From: Streptomyces sp. TS71-3
GTDB lineage: Bacteria; Actinomycetota; Actinomycetes; Streptomycetales; Streptomycetaceae
Assembly (NCBI RefSeq): GCF_018327685.1
Contig: NZ_BNEL01000003.1
Location: forward strand, 1,054,001-1,118,000
DNA: 64,000 nt
Reading direction: 5' to 3'
The translations under genes and the position numbers were made by a program. The notes beneath the pieces are model-generated. The model had not been told where the DNA came from. It did not search any database and saw only the letters and a list, made by a program, of their open reading frames with translations. Positions 41,750 through 50,688 of this stretch are shown piece by piece (the first letter of the stretch is position 1; the number at the start of each line of letters is the position of its first letter).

Positions 41750-43243
41750 CTACTCGCCCGAGGCGACCCCGGCCGTCTCCGTGGCGATGATCTCCAGTGC
41801 CTCGTCGATGCGGTCGCGGTGCGTCCGGTGGGACACGATGCACACGCGCAACGTGTGGCGGCCCTCTACGACCGTGCTGGAGAGCACGATCCGGCGGTGG
41901 GCGTTGATCCGTTCCAGCAGGCGCCGGCTCGCCTCGTCGGCGCGGTCGGCGGCGGCCCGGGTGCCGTCCGCCGGGCGGATCCGGAAGATCACCGTGGAGA
42001 GGTCCGGGTGTGCCGGGACCTCCAGTTCGGGGATGGCGGACAGGACGGCGTGCGCGTGCTCGGCGAGGTCGAGTTTCTCGTCCAGGGACTCGCGGAAGGC
42101 GTCCGTGCCGTGCAGGTGGAGGGGGAGCCAGGCGCGCAGGCCGCGTATCTCGTGGGTCAGTTCGGGGCCGAGGTGCGCGGAGTCGGGCACGCTGCCGCCG
42201 TCGTTCACGTCCTGGAGGTAGTTGCCCGTGCCGCCGTGCGCGGCGTGCAGTACCTCGATGTCGCGGACCACGAGAGCACCCGTGCCGAAGGGCATGAACA
42301 GGGTCTTGTGGGGGTCCAGGGTGATGGAGTCGGCGTGCTCGAAGCCGGCGAGGCGCTCCCGGCCGCGCGCGGTGAGGCGGAAGAAGCCGCCGTAGGCGGC
42401 GTCGATGTGGAACCACAGGTCCTCGCGGCGCGCCAGATCGGCGAGTTCCGGGAGGGGGTCGACGGTGCCGGTGTCGGTGGTGCCCGCCGTGGCCACCAGC
42501 AGGAACGGCCGCAGTCCGGCAGCACGGTCGGCACGGATCGCCTCGGCCGCCGCCGCGGCGTCCATCCGCAGGTCCGGGGTGTGCGGCACGAGCCGCACGT
42601 GCGCGGCGCGGATGCCGGCGAGGCGGGCGGCCTTGGCGACGGAGTGGTGGGCGAAGGCGGTGGTGTAGACGGTGCCCGTGGCGAGGTCCTCGCCGAGGCG
42701 GTCGTGGCGGGCGGCGACGGTCGCGGAGAAGGCGGCCATGGAACCGCCGCTGGTCAGCAGGCCGCCGCTGCCCGCGGGCAGCCCGCACACGTCCTCCGCG
42801 ATCCAGCGGATCACGCTCTCCTCCAGCGCGGCGAGCACAGGGGCGGCCATGGCCACGCCGCCGTAGCGGTTGGTGGCGCGGTTGTAGAACTCGGCGAGCG
42901 CGGAGCTGAACAGCCCGCTGCCCGGTATGTACGCGAGAGAGCCGGGCCCGGCGCTCTCCAGGGCGCAGTCCGCGGCATCGTCCAGCCGCTCCAGCAGCGC
43001 CTTCAGGTCACCGCCCCGGGCGGGCGGCGGCGCGAGGAAGGACTCCACCAGCTCGCTCGTGGCCTCCGGCGGCAGCGGATGGCTCGCGGGCCGGAGCGCG
43101 AGCTGCTCGGTGCGCTCGATGATCCGGTCGAGGACGGCCCTTCCCATGTCGGTCATCGCGGCACGGTCGGGTTCCAGGGGGGAGGCGGACGAGGCGGACG
43201 AGGCGGAGGAGGCGGAGGAGGCGGACGAGGCGGAGGAGGACAT
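41750..43243 (-). CDS. PLP-dependent group II decarboxylase
   Basis: A 497-residue enzyme of the aromatic-L-amino-acid/glutamate/diaminobutyrate decarboxylase group. Seen: PGSLAYIPGSGLFSSALAEF, GGLLTSGGSMAAFSATVAAR, VATAGTTDTGTVDPLPELAD, FHIDAAYGGFF with the PLP Asp, and the Schiff-base Lys in TLDPHKTLFMPFGTGALVV. Start is uncertain: the ATG at 43243 begins with a (Ser-Ser-Ala)n tract of about 20 residues; the ATG at 43156 (MTDMGRAVLDRIIE) gives a conventional N-terminus. The amine product cannot be predicted. Confidence 0.87.
   Translation of the reverse strand: MSSSASSASSASSASSASSASPLEPDRAAMTDMGRAVLDRIIERTEQLALRPASHPLPPEATSELVESFLAPPPARGGDLKALLERLDDAADCALESAGPGSLAYIPGSGLFSSALAEFYNRATNRYGGVAMAAPVLAALEESVIRWIAEDVCGLPAGSGGLLTSGGSMAAFSATVAARHDRLGEDLATGTVYTTAFAHHSVAKAARLAGIRAAHVRLVPHTPDLRMDAAAAAEAIRADRAAGLRPFLLVATAGTTDTGTVDPLPELADLARREDLWFHIDAAYGGFFRLTARGRERLAGFEHADSITLDPHKTLFMPFGTGALVVRDIEVLHAAHGGTGNYLQDVNDGGSVPDSAHLGPELTHEIRGLRAWLPLHLHGTDAFRESLDEKLDLAEHAHAVLSAIPELEVPAHPDLSTVIFRIRPADGTRAAADRADEASRRLLERINAHRRIVLSSTVVEGRHTLRVCIVSHRTHRDRIDEALEIIATETAGVASGE
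43185..43240. repeat. GAGGCGGAC/GAGGCGGAG microsatellite
   Basis: A run of GAGGCGGAC and GAGGCGGAG nonamers (about six units) at the very start of the decarboxylase frame encodes repeated Ser-Ser-Ala on the minus strand. It is a slippage-prone tract. Length changes in threes would be tolerated; others would shift any translation that starts at 43243 but not one that starts at 43156. Confidence 0.6.
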
Positions 43244-43456
43244 CTGGCGATCCGGGGGTGGGAGGGAATGGGAGGGAGCCGGAGGGGTGGGACGGGGTGC
43301 CGAGCTGTCGTCCGGCTCGCCGGCCGGAGCGCCTGCACAGCGTAGGCGGCGTGCGCGGCGCGTGGGACGGCGCAGTGCCCCCACGACGCCTCGCGGGCCC
43401 CGTTGCCCCGGCCCCGCGGCCCCGTCGCCCTCGCCGGGCCGGGCCGCCTCGCCGGG

Positions 43457-44122
43457 CTACGCCCCGAACCGCGCCTTCACGTACCGGGACAGCGCCGTCG
43501 TCGACGCCGTCAGGAACACGAACGTGTAGAGGATCTGGATCACCGCGACCAGGCGGGCCGACTGGCCGATGGGCGCGATGTCGCCGTAGCCGATGGTCGA
43601 CAGCGTCACCAGCGTGAAGTACAGCGCGTCCAGCCGGGTGTGCAGGCCGCGCAGCTCGCCCGGCTGCTTCGCCAGGGCGAAGTACGTGGTCGCGAAGATC
43701 AGTGTGGTGAGGCAGACCAGGAGCGGGATGACCAGGCCGGGCCTGCTCTCCGGGCGTTCCGTGAGCACCGCCAGGATCTCCCAGACCAGCAGCACGGCGA
43801 CGACGGCGAGGCCGGCGACGAAGACCGTCCAGCTCAGTCCCGGGTGGCGGGGGCCGAGGCCGTCCAGCGGAAGCAGCCAGTACGCCACCACCATGGCGAC
43901 GACCAGCAGGAGTCCCACCGCGTACACCCGCGCCGGCGCGAGCCGGGCGGGCCCGCCCGGGCCCGGTGTGGCGGGGCCGGCCGGTCCTGACGGGCCGTCC
44001 CCGCCGGGGTGTGCGGGGGAGCCGCTGGGGCTGCCCCCGCCGGGGTGTGCGGAGGGACCTCCCGGGCCACCCCCGCCGGGCTGACCCCGATCGTCCCCGC
44101 CGGGGTCAGTCCATCGCCGCAC
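43457..44122 (-). CDS. Two-TM potassium channel family protein
   Basis: A 221-residue membrane protein. A 60-residue Gly/Pro/Ser-rich N-terminus with repeated HPGGG-like motifs is followed by about four hydrophobic helices. The pore selectivity filter is TLVTLSTIGYGDIAPIGQSA (TIGYGD). The last two helices around the filter form the ion-channel-2 module. No regulatory RCK domain is present. GTG at 44122; its start overlaps the end of the DUF7144 gene by 17 bases, so the two are probably co-translated. K+ homeostasis or potential control is likely. Confidence 0.88.
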   Translation of the reverse strand: MRRWTDPGGDDRGQPGGGGPGGPSAHPGGGSPSGSPAHPGGDGPSGPAGPATPGPGGPARLAPARVYAVGLLLVVAMVVAYWLLPLDGLGPRHPGLSWTVFVAGLAVVAVLLVWEILAVLTERPESRPGLVIPLLVCLTTLIFATTYFALAKQPGELRGLHTRLDALYFTLVTLSTIGYGDIAPIGQSARLVAVIQILYTFVFLTASTTALSRYVKARFGA

Positions 44123-44543
44123 GCTTGTGGTCCGTGCACAGCGCCCAGATCACGAAGATGTCGATGGCGACGGAGATGATCGCCCAGACGGGCTGGTAGG
44201 GGAGCCAGATGAAGTTGGCGATGAGGCTCAGCGACGCCAACGCGATACCGATGAGCCGCGCCATCGGCGCCCTGGCCAGGATGGCAAGGCCCGCCAGGGC
44301 CGCGACGATGCCGATGCCGAGGTGCACCCAGCCCCACGAGTTCGTGTTGAACGCGTAGACGTAGTTCCCCACGCCCGCGAACGCGTTGTTGGTGATGATG
44401 CCGGCGATGCCCTTGAGGATGCCGAGCATGCCGTCGACGAAGAGCAGGATGCCCGCGAAGATCGTGCCGCCCCGGGCCAGACCGCCGGCCAGTCCGGTGG
44501 GCGGAGGACGGTGCGGCGTACGGGGCGCTGCTGTCTGTGCCAT
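44106..44543 (-). CDS. DUF7144-type four-helix membrane protein
   Basis: A 145-residue integral membrane protein with four predicted helices: GTIFAGILLFVDGMLGILKG, WGWVHLGIGIVAALAGLAIL, LIGIALASLSLIANFIWLPY and VWAIISVAIDIFVIWALCTD. The motif NTNSWGWVHL is typical of this abundant actinobacterial family of unknown function. The N-terminus is Pro/Thr-rich. ATG at 44543. It leads a two-gene unit with the K+ channel. Confidence 0.82.
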   Translation of the reverse strand: MAQTAAPRTPHRPPPTGLAGGLARGGTIFAGILLFVDGMLGILKGIAGIITNNAFAGVGNYVYAFNTNSWGWVHLGIGIVAALAGLAILARAPMARLIGIALASLSLIANFIWLPYQPVWAIISVAIDIFVIWALCTDHKRAAMD

Positions 44544-44848
44544 GAGAGAGCTCCCTATGTCTCGGAGGGGGACACGGACCCCGAGGCCCGTGCCCTAGCT
44601 CATTTCGAGCGTGTGCGCCTCCTAGGAGCTTCACCACCGCAGTTCCGCCAAACGGGTGACGTTCGGGTTGTCGTCGCAGGTCAGGCGGGTGCGGGTGGGG
44701 GCGGGGCAGGGCCGGGACGTGCCGCGGGGATCACCCCAACGGAGCCCCGGGGGCCCCGGCCGGCACCCTCCGGCCGGCCGCCCGGGGTCCGCCGGCCGCC
44801 TGCGCCGCCGCCCTCTCAGGCCCCGCAACCCTCAGGCCCCCGCAACCC
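44544..44848. other. Gap with direct repeats and a small palindrome; no gene seen
   Basis: The 305 bases hold the promoter of the DUF7144 gene near its start. A 10-base palindrome CTCCTAGGAG is at about 44622-44631. Close to the isomerase stop, three direct repeats of CTCAGGCCCC with CAACC between lie at about 44816-44857. Nothing coding was found. Confidence 0.5.
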
Positions 44849-45757
44849 TCAGGCCCCGGCCCCCTCCCCCGCCGCGACCCGCGCCGCCGCCAGGTCCGCC
44901 CGCAGCCGGTCCTCCGTCGGCACCGACGGATCCGAGTACTGGCCCGTGAGGCAGACCGGCCCGGCGTACCCGAGCGCGGGCAGCGCGCCGAGCGCCGCGG
45001 ACCAGTCGGCGAGCCCCTCGGGGCCCTGCACGAACCACGTCCGCCAGCCCCCGCCGACCGGCCCCGGCCCCGGCCGCGACCCCGTCCCAGCCGCCGGCCC
45101 CGGGGCCCCCTCAGCGCCGGAGCGCGGCTCCTCCCGCACGTACACCGCGTTCTTCAGGTTGACCAGGCCCAGCCGCCCGGCCCCCGCCACCAGCGGCAGC
45201 GTCACCCCGGGATCGTCGCCCGCCAGGGCGTCGTGCGCGGCGTCCCACACCACCTGGAACGCGTCCGGCAGGCCGTCGAGGAGGGCCAGCACGCCGAGCG
45301 ACGAGGAGACGTACCGGCCGTGGTGCGGCTGCACGCCGACCCGCACCCCGTACGCGCCGGCGAGCGCCGCCGCCGCCTCCAGCTCCGCGCGGACCCGTGC
45401 GGCGGACGCCGCGTAGCCGTCCGGGCCCAGCGGCGCCATGATCCGGATCATCGGGACGTCCGCGGCACGGCACGCCGCGAACATCGGCTCGGACAGGTCG
45501 CCCGCCACGGAGACGACGTCCACGCCGCCGTCCCGCAGCCGGCTCGCGAACGCGGGCAGCAGCTTCTCGGCGGTGGAGGGCGTGACGTGGGCGGTGTCCC
45601 GGACGGGGACCTCCGCGCCGGTGAAGCCGAGCGAGGCCACCAGCGGGCCGAGCCGGTCGGCGGGCAGCTCGGCCCACGGCTTGGTGAAGACGGACCAGGC
45701 GTACGGCGCGGGGGCGGCGGGCGTGCCGGGCGCGCCGGGAGTGTCGGTTGCAGTCAT
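44849..45757 (-). CDS. Xylose-isomerase-like TIM-barrel (sugar isomerase/epimerase)
   Basis: A 302-residue AP-endonuclease-2-type TIM barrel. Seen: FTKPWAELPADRLGPLVASL, GFTGAEVPVR, MIRIMAPLGPDGYAASAARV, VGVQPHHGRYVSS with a metal-site His, VVWDAAHDALAGDDPG and LVNLKNAVYV. Members isomerise or epimerise sugars, inositols and related acids with a divalent metal. The stretch from SGAEGAPGPAAG to GPVGGG is a low-complexity insert. Five bases after the second permease gene, so last gene of the transport operon. Confidence 0.85.
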   Translation of the reverse strand: MTATDTPGAPGTPAAPAPYAWSVFTKPWAELPADRLGPLVASLGFTGAEVPVRDTAHVTPSTAEKLLPAFASRLRDGGVDVVSVAGDLSEPMFAACRAADVPMIRIMAPLGPDGYAASAARVRAELEAAAALAGAYGVRVGVQPHHGRYVSSSLGVLALLDGLPDAFQVVWDAAHDALAGDDPGVTLPLVAGAGRLGLVNLKNAVYVREEPRSGAEGAPGPAAGTGSRPGPGPVGGGWRTWFVQGPEGLADWSAALGALPALGYAGPVCLTGQYSDPSVPTEDRLRADLAAARVAAGEGAGA

Positions 45758-45761
45758 GTGC

Positions 45762-46673
45762 TCAGCGGCCTCCGAGTCCGCTCATGGTGATGCCTCGTAC
45801 GAACCAGCGCTGGGTCAGGAAGAACAGCACGATCAGCGGGACGGTGGTGATGGTCGCGGCCATCAGCAGCAGGTTCCACTGCGTGCCGTTGGTGTCCTGG
45901 AAGACCTGGAGGCCGACCGCGACGGTGCGGGTGGCGTCGCTGTTGGACACCACCAGCGGCCAGAGCAGGTTGTTCCACTGGCCTATGAACTTGAAGACGG
46001 CGAGCGTCGCGATGGCGGGCAGCGCCAGCGGGACGATCACGCGCGTGAAGGCCTGCCAGCGGTTCGCGCCGTCCAGCCGGGCGGCCTCCTCGTAGTCGCG
46101 GGGGATGCCGAGGAAGAACTGCCGCAGCAGGAAGACGCCGAGCGCGGTGAACGCGTGCGGCAGGATCATGCCCGGCCAGGTGTCCACGCCGTGCGCCTTC
46201 GCGACGAGGATGAACTGTGGGATCAGGGTGACCTGGGTGGGCACCATGAGCGTGGCCAGGTAGATCCCGAACAGGGCGCTCCGGCCCCGGAACCGCAGGC
46301 GCGCGAACGCGTACGCGGCGAGCGCGGCGGTGACGGTCTCCAGGAGCGTGGTGCCGCCCGCGAAGAACACCGTGTTGAGCAGGTAGCGGCCGAGCGGCAC
46401 CAGGTCGAAGGCGCGGCCGATGTTCTCGGTGTGCCAGTGGGACGGCCAGAACGAGGGCCGCGCCGACATCGACTCCGTGTCGGACTGGAACGCCACCAGC
46501 ACCATCATCACGATCGGCGTGAGGCTGACGGCGGTCACCAGGAAGCAGGCGAAGAGCAGGAGCCGGCGGGCCGCCGGCGGGGAGAGCCGGGCGCCGCCGG
46601 GCAGCGCGGACCAGGCGGGGTGCGCAACGTGGGCGGACGCGGGACCGGTGGCCCGTGCGAGGTCAGACGTCAT
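45762..46673 (-). CDS. Carbohydrate ABC transporter permease (MalG type)
   Basis: A 303-residue inner-membrane permease with six helices. The cytoplasmic EAA loop is YEEAARLDGANRWQAFTRVI ending in PLALP, which docks the ATPase. Other family parts: LLNTVFFAGGTTLLETVTAA, AYAFARLRFRGR and LMVPTQVTLIPQFIL. ATG at 46673 overlaps the end of the first permease by 11 bases. No ATPase gene is in the operon; a shared MsiK-type ATPase, as usual in Streptomyces, is expected. Confidence 0.92.
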   Translation of the reverse strand: MTSDLARATGPASAHVAHPAWSALPGGARLSPPAARRLLLFACFLVTAVSLTPIVMMVLVAFQSDTESMSARPSFWPSHWHTENIGRAFDLVPLGRYLLNTVFFAGGTTLLETVTAALAAYAFARLRFRGRSALFGIYLATLMVPTQVTLIPQFILVAKAHGVDTWPGMILPHAFTALGVFLLRQFFLGIPRDYEEAARLDGANRWQAFTRVIVPLALPAIATLAVFKFIGQWNNLLWPLVVSNSDATRTVAVGLQVFQDTNGTQWNLLLMAATITTVPLIVLFFLTQRWFVRGITMSGLGGR

Positions 46674-47619
46674 AGTGCACCAGCCTCCGCTGGGCCAGGA
46701 ACTGCAACCCGGTGATGACGGCGACGAACGCGAACAGCACCAGCGACTGGGCGGCCGCATAGCCCTGGTCGTAGTTCTCGAAACCGGTCTGGTAGATGTA
46801 CATGACCAGCGTCGTCGTCCGGGCTCCCGGCCCTCCGTCGGTCATGATCAGCGCCTGGTCGAAGACCTGGAAGGAGCCGATGACCGAGGTGACGACGGTG
46901 AAGAACACCGACGGCGACAGCAGCGGCAGCGTCACCTTGCGGAAGCTCTGCCAGGGCGTGGCGCCGTCCACCCGGGCCGCCTCGTAGAGCTGCTGGGGGA
47001 TGGCCGCGAGGCCCGCGAGGAAGATCACCATGCCGAAGCCGAAGCTCTTCCAGACGCTCATCAGGATGAGCGCGGGCATCGCCCAGCCCTCCGACACGAG
47101 CCAGGCGGGCCCGTGGATGCCGACGAGGCCGAGCACGGAGTTCACCAGGCCGTCGTGCGGGATGTAGAGCCAGATCCACACGAACGCGACGGCGACGGTG
47201 ATCGTCGCGTACGGCAGCAGCAGAAGCGACCGGAAGATCGCCATCCGCCTGAGTCCGTGGTTGAGCAGCAGCGCGGTGCCGAGGCTGACCAGCAGCGTCA
47301 GCGGCACGCTGACGAACGTGAAGTACGCGGTGTTGCCGAGCGCGGTCCAGAACGTCGGGTCGGAGCCGAGCCGGGCGAAGTTGCCGAGCCCCGCGAAGGA
47401 GGGCGGGCTGAAGAGGTTCCAGTCCAGCAGCGAGATCACCGCGGCGGCGAGCACCGGGCCCGCGGTGAAGACCAGGAAGCCGACCAGGCTCGGCAGCAGG
47501 AAGAGCCACGCCGCGAACGCCTCGGACCGCTTCCATCTCTGCCATCTGCCGGGGTGCGGCGGCGGTTTCGCGGTACGGGGGATGGCTCCGCGGGCGGCGG
47601 AGTGGGCCTCGAGGGCCAT
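46663..47619 (-). CDS. Carbohydrate ABC transporter permease (MalF type)
   Basis: A 318-residue permease with six helices. Seen: AWLFLLPSLVGFLVFTAGPV at the first helix, the FAGLGNFARLGSDPTFWTAL periplasmic segment and the EAA loop LYEAARVDGATPWQSFRKVT then LPLLSP. VFDQALIMTDGGPGARTTTL and YIYQTGFENYDQGYAAA near the end are strongly conserved in sugar permeases. ATG at 47619 with GGAGGGA upstream. Works with the permease and lipoprotein genes on either side. Confidence 0.92.
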   Translation of the reverse strand: MALEAHSAARGAIPRTAKPPPHPGRWQRWKRSEAFAAWLFLLPSLVGFLVFTAGPVLAAAVISLLDWNLFSPPSFAGLGNFARLGSDPTFWTALGNTAYFTFVSVPLTLLVSLGTALLLNHGLRRMAIFRSLLLLPYATITVAVAFVWIWLYIPHDGLVNSVLGLVGIHGPAWLVSEGWAMPALILMSVWKSFGFGMVIFLAGLAAIPQQLYEAARVDGATPWQSFRKVTLPLLSPSVFFTVVTSVIGSFQVFDQALIMTDGGPGARTTTLVMYIYQTGFENYDQGYAAAQSLVLFAFVAVITGLQFLAQRRLVHYDV

Positions 47620-47783
47620 GGCGTCCCTCCTTGGACGTCGGGGACGGGTGGGACGGGGGCGGGGACGGGGAACGGCTAGGGGCCGACCGTTCTGGGGTGG
47701 GGCGGCGTGCGGGTGCTGTGAAATCGCGGCCGGGGTGGCCGGGGCGGCCGGGGTGACCGGGGTGGCCGTGAACAGGGGGGGTG

Positions 47784-49190
47784 TCAGCCGCCGGCCTGGC
47801 GCAGAGCGTCCTGGTGCTGGCGCATCAGCACGTCGAGCCGGGTCGTGAGCCCGCCCACCGCGTCGGCCACGCTCACCTGGCCGAGGAACGCCCGCGGCAG
47901 GTCCTGCCCGAGCAGTTGCCTGACCCGGTTCCAGTTGGTGGTGACGTCGAACGGGTGGCCGCCGGCATGCGGGAGGCGCCCCGCGAGGATGTCCTGCACG
48001 ATGCCGAGGTTCCGGGGCGGCGGCGTGAACGCGCTGCCCGCGGACCGGCGCGCGGGGTTGTTCCGGCCGGCGCGTGCGTAGATGTTGAGCGCCCCGGTGC
48101 TGGTGAGCGTCTTCAGCAGCCGCCAGGCCAGCTTGAGCTCGTCGCCGCCGACCCCGGACGGGATGGCGAAGGAGGAGCCGGACACCCGCGGCCTGCTCCC
48201 GGCGGGCCCCGCGGGGAACGGCACGATGTCCCACTCGAACGGCGCCTTGCGGACGTTGACCACCTGCCAGGGCCCGTTCTGCATGAACGCCACGTTGCCC
48301 TGGAGGAAGTTGGCCAGGGCGTCCTCGGTGACCAGGTTGCTGATCGGCGGTGCCGCCTTCTTCTTGACGAAGAGGTCGACGACGAAGCCGATCGCCTCCA
48401 GCGCCTCCGGCTCGTGCAGCGCGCCCGCGTCCTGCGCCTCGTTCATGACGTTGCCGCCGGCCGAGTAGATCCAGGAGACCAGGTCGTCGATGGCGGGCGC
48501 GCAGGTGAAGCCGTACTGGTCCGGCTTCCGGCTCAGCTCGACGGCCAGCTCGCTGAAGTGCTCCCAGCTCATCGGCTCGGTCGGGGACGGCGGGTCGATG
48601 CCGTTCTTCTCCAGCAGGGTGCGGTTGTAGTAGAGGACGGTCGGCGCCACGTCGAACCCGATGGCGTAGGTCTTGTGGCCGAACGAGGAGATGGACCGGA
48701 TGGCCGGGTAGAAGTCGGACAGGTCGAAGTCGGGGTCGTCCGCGATGAGGTCGTCCAGCGGCCGGTGCGCGCCGCGGGAGGCGTAGGTGGGGATCAGCCA
48801 GCCGTTCAGGGCCGTGACGATGCTGGCGGTGCCGCTCACGAGCTGGAGGTCGAGCTTGGTCGGGTAGCCCTCGGACGGCGTGAGCGTGGAGACCGACCGC
48901 ACCTTCATCCGCCGTTCCACGTACCGCCCGAAGTCGTCCCAGACCGCCTGCTCCTGGGGGCTGCTCGACCACATGGACCAGGTCGCCGTGCCGGGCGGCG
49001 GGCCCGCCGAGCAGCCGCCGAGCGCACCGCCCGCGGCCACGGCGCCGAGGGCCGCGGCGCCGCCTCTGAGCAGGGCCCGCCGGGAGAGCCCGGCGGGAGA
49101 CGGGCCCGGGGAGTGGCGCCCGAGGCCCGGGGAGTGGCGCCCGGGGCGCGGGGAGAGCCAGGCGGGGCGTGCCGGTTGCGTCGAAGACAT
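47784..49190 (-). CDS. Tat-type lipoprotein, sugar ABC transporter solute-binding protein
   Basis: A 468-residue extracellular binding protein, family 1. The signal has twin arginines (SRRALLRGGAAALGAVAAGG) and a lipobox ending GGCS, so Tat export with lipid anchoring is predicted. A preceding (GRHSPG)-type repeat is unusual. The mature part has WSMWSSSPQEQAVWDDFGRY, GFDVAPTVLYYNRTLLEKNG, NLVTEDALANFLQGNVAFMQ then NGPW. The ligand is unknown; with an enolase-superfamily enzyme upstream and an isomerase downstream it is probably a sugar or sugar acid. Confidence 0.9.
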   Translation of the reverse strand: MSSTQPARPAWLSPRPGRHSPGLGRHSPGPSPAGLSRRALLRGGAAALGAVAAGGALGGCSAGPPPGTATWSMWSSSPQEQAVWDDFGRYVERRMKVRSVSTLTPSEGYPTKLDLQLVSGTASIVTALNGWLIPTYASRGAHRPLDDLIADDPDFDLSDFYPAIRSISSFGHKTYAIGFDVAPTVLYYNRTLLEKNGIDPPSPTEPMSWEHFSELAVELSRKPDQYGFTCAPAIDDLVSWIYSAGGNVMNEAQDAGALHEPEALEAIGFVVDLFVKKKAAPPISNLVTEDALANFLQGNVAFMQNGPWQVVNVRKAPFEWDIVPFPAGPAGSRPRVSGSSFAIPSGVGGDELKLAWRLLKTLTSTGALNIYARAGRNNPARRSAGSAFTPPPRNLGIVQDILAGRLPHAGGHPFDVTTNWNRVRQLLGQDLPRAFLGQVSVADAVGGLTTRLDVLMRQHQDALRQAGG

Positions 49191-49260
49191 CGTCGTCTCC
49201 TCCTCGGGTCGCCGGTCGGCGGCGGTTCGTGGCAGCGGCGGGGGCACCGCTGGCGTGTCG

Positions 49261-50499
49261 TCAGCGGCGGGGCACCGCCGTGTCATCGGCGATGGGGACT
49301 GCCGTGTCGCCGGCGGTGGTGACCGCCGTCTCGGGGTGGCGCGGTGCGCCGGGGGAGGGCAGGGGCGCGCGCACGGAGAGCGCGTCGTGCGCTTCGGCGC
49401 GCAGCCGCTCCTCGTCGACCTGGACGCCGAGTCCGGGCCCGGTGGGCACCCGGGCCACCGCGTCCTCGATGACCAGGCCGTCCACGTACAGGTCCGCGAG
49501 CAGTTCGGGCCCGTTCAGCTCCGCGGGCAGGGCCAGGTCGAGCTGGCTGAACAGGTGCAGGGCGGCGGCGAAGCCGACCCCGCAGTCGGTGAGCCCGCTG
49601 GCCAGCAGCTCCAGCCCGCCGGCGAGCGCCACCTGTGCGGTCTTCAGGGCGGCGCGTATCCCGCCCGACTTGCAGATCTTGACGACCACCAGGTCGGCGG
49701 CGTCCAGGGCGATCACCCGCGCCAGGTCCTGCGCGGTGAAGCTGCCCTCGTCGACGGCGATGGGCAGGTCGACGAGGCGCCGCAGCCGGCGCATCGCCAG
49801 GGTGTCCGTGGACGGCACCGGCTGCTCCAGCGAGTGCAGCCCCGGCACGTCCCGCACCGCGTCCACCAGCCGCCGCAGCGCGGCCGGACGGTACGACTGG
49901 TTGGCGTCGAGCCACAGCGGCTTGCCGTCCGCGACCTCCGCGACCGCCCGCACACAGGCGCTGTCCGCGGCCGGATCGCCGCCGACCTTCACCTTGTACG
50001 CGTGGTACGCGGCGGAGCCCCGGGCGTGCTCGCGCACCGCGTCCGGGCTGCCCACGCCGATCGCCGAGCAGAGCGGGATCTCGTCCCTGGTCCGCCCGCC
50101 GAGCAGCGCGTGCACCGGCAGCCCGGCGAGCTTGCCCGCGGCGTCGTGCAGGGCGATGTCGACGGCGGCCCGCGCGAAGGGGAACCCGTTCGACACCGCC
50201 GGACTCAGCGCCCGCGCCGCCCTGCTGTGGAACAGCTCCACGTCGAACGGCGTCAGCCCGATGAGCAACGGCGCCAGGTGCCGGGCGATCACCACGGCGA
50301 TGGTCTCCGCGGTCTCGTAACTCCAACTCGGCAGCGCCCGCTGCTCCCCCCACCCCACCACCCCGTCCTCGGTGGTCACCTTCACGAACACCACGGTCCC
50401 GGCCCGCTCCGGCGTCCCCACCGCCCCACTACCCAGCACGAAGCGCCGGGCGAAGGGAACGTCGACGGGCAGAACGTCGACGGCGGCGATGCGTGACAT
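49261..50499 (-). CDS. Mandelate racemase / muconate-lactonizing enzyme family protein
   Basis: A 412-residue enolase-superfamily enzyme. The active site is complete: Lys pair in YKVKVGG (residues about 167-173), metal ligands in LWLDANQSY, HSLEQPVPS and AVDEGSFT, and a C-terminal Lys in VVVKICKSGGIRAA. The K-x-K ... K pattern is that of the MLE subgroup (muconate cycloisomerase, o-succinylbenzoate synthase, dipeptide or N-acylamino acid epimerase). The last 35 residues are low complexity with DTAVP repeats. ATG at 50499. First gene of the transport operon, 70 bases before the binding protein. Confidence 0.87.
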   Translation of the reverse strand: MSRIAAVDVLPVDVPFARRFVLGSGAVGTPERAGTVVFVKVTTEDGVVGWGEQRALPSWSYETAETIAVVIARHLAPLLIGLTPFDVELFHSRAARALSPAVSNGFPFARAAVDIALHDAAGKLAGLPVHALLGGRTRDEIPLCSAIGVGSPDAVREHARGSAAYHAYKVKVGGDPAADSACVRAVAEVADGKPLWLDANQSYRPAALRRLVDAVRDVPGLHSLEQPVPSTDTLAMRRLRRLVDLPIAVDEGSFTAQDLARVIALDAADLVVVKICKSGGIRAALKTAQVALAGGLELLASGLTDCGVGFAAALHLFSQLDLALPAELNGPELLADLYVDGLVIEDAVARVPTGPGLGVQVDEERLRAEAHDALSVRAPLPSPGAPRHPETAVTTAGDTAVPIADDTAVPRR

Positions 50500-50597
50500 G
50501 GGGGTCCTTTCGGGGGTGCGCGGGCTGGGTGGGTGGAATGGGTACCTGGGCGGCCCAGGTCAGCAAACGGACGGGGCGCTGGCGGCCCAGGCCAGCA

Positions 50598-50636
50598 AAT
50601 CCAGCCCGTCCGGCGATTGAGGACGAGCCCTCAAGG
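50598..50636. repeat. Conserved Streptomyces intergenic element (GTCCGGCGATTGAGGACGAG)
   Basis: CCAGCCCGTCCGGCGATTGA followed by GGACGAGCCC is an intergenic element that I recognise from many Streptomyces genomes. Its CGTCC and GGACG halves can pair. One copy is seen here, between two minus-strand genes. Confidence 0.55.
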
Positions 50637-50688
50637 CGATGAAACGCGCGCCCGGACGCAACCCGCACATGAAGCCGGCCCCAAGCAA

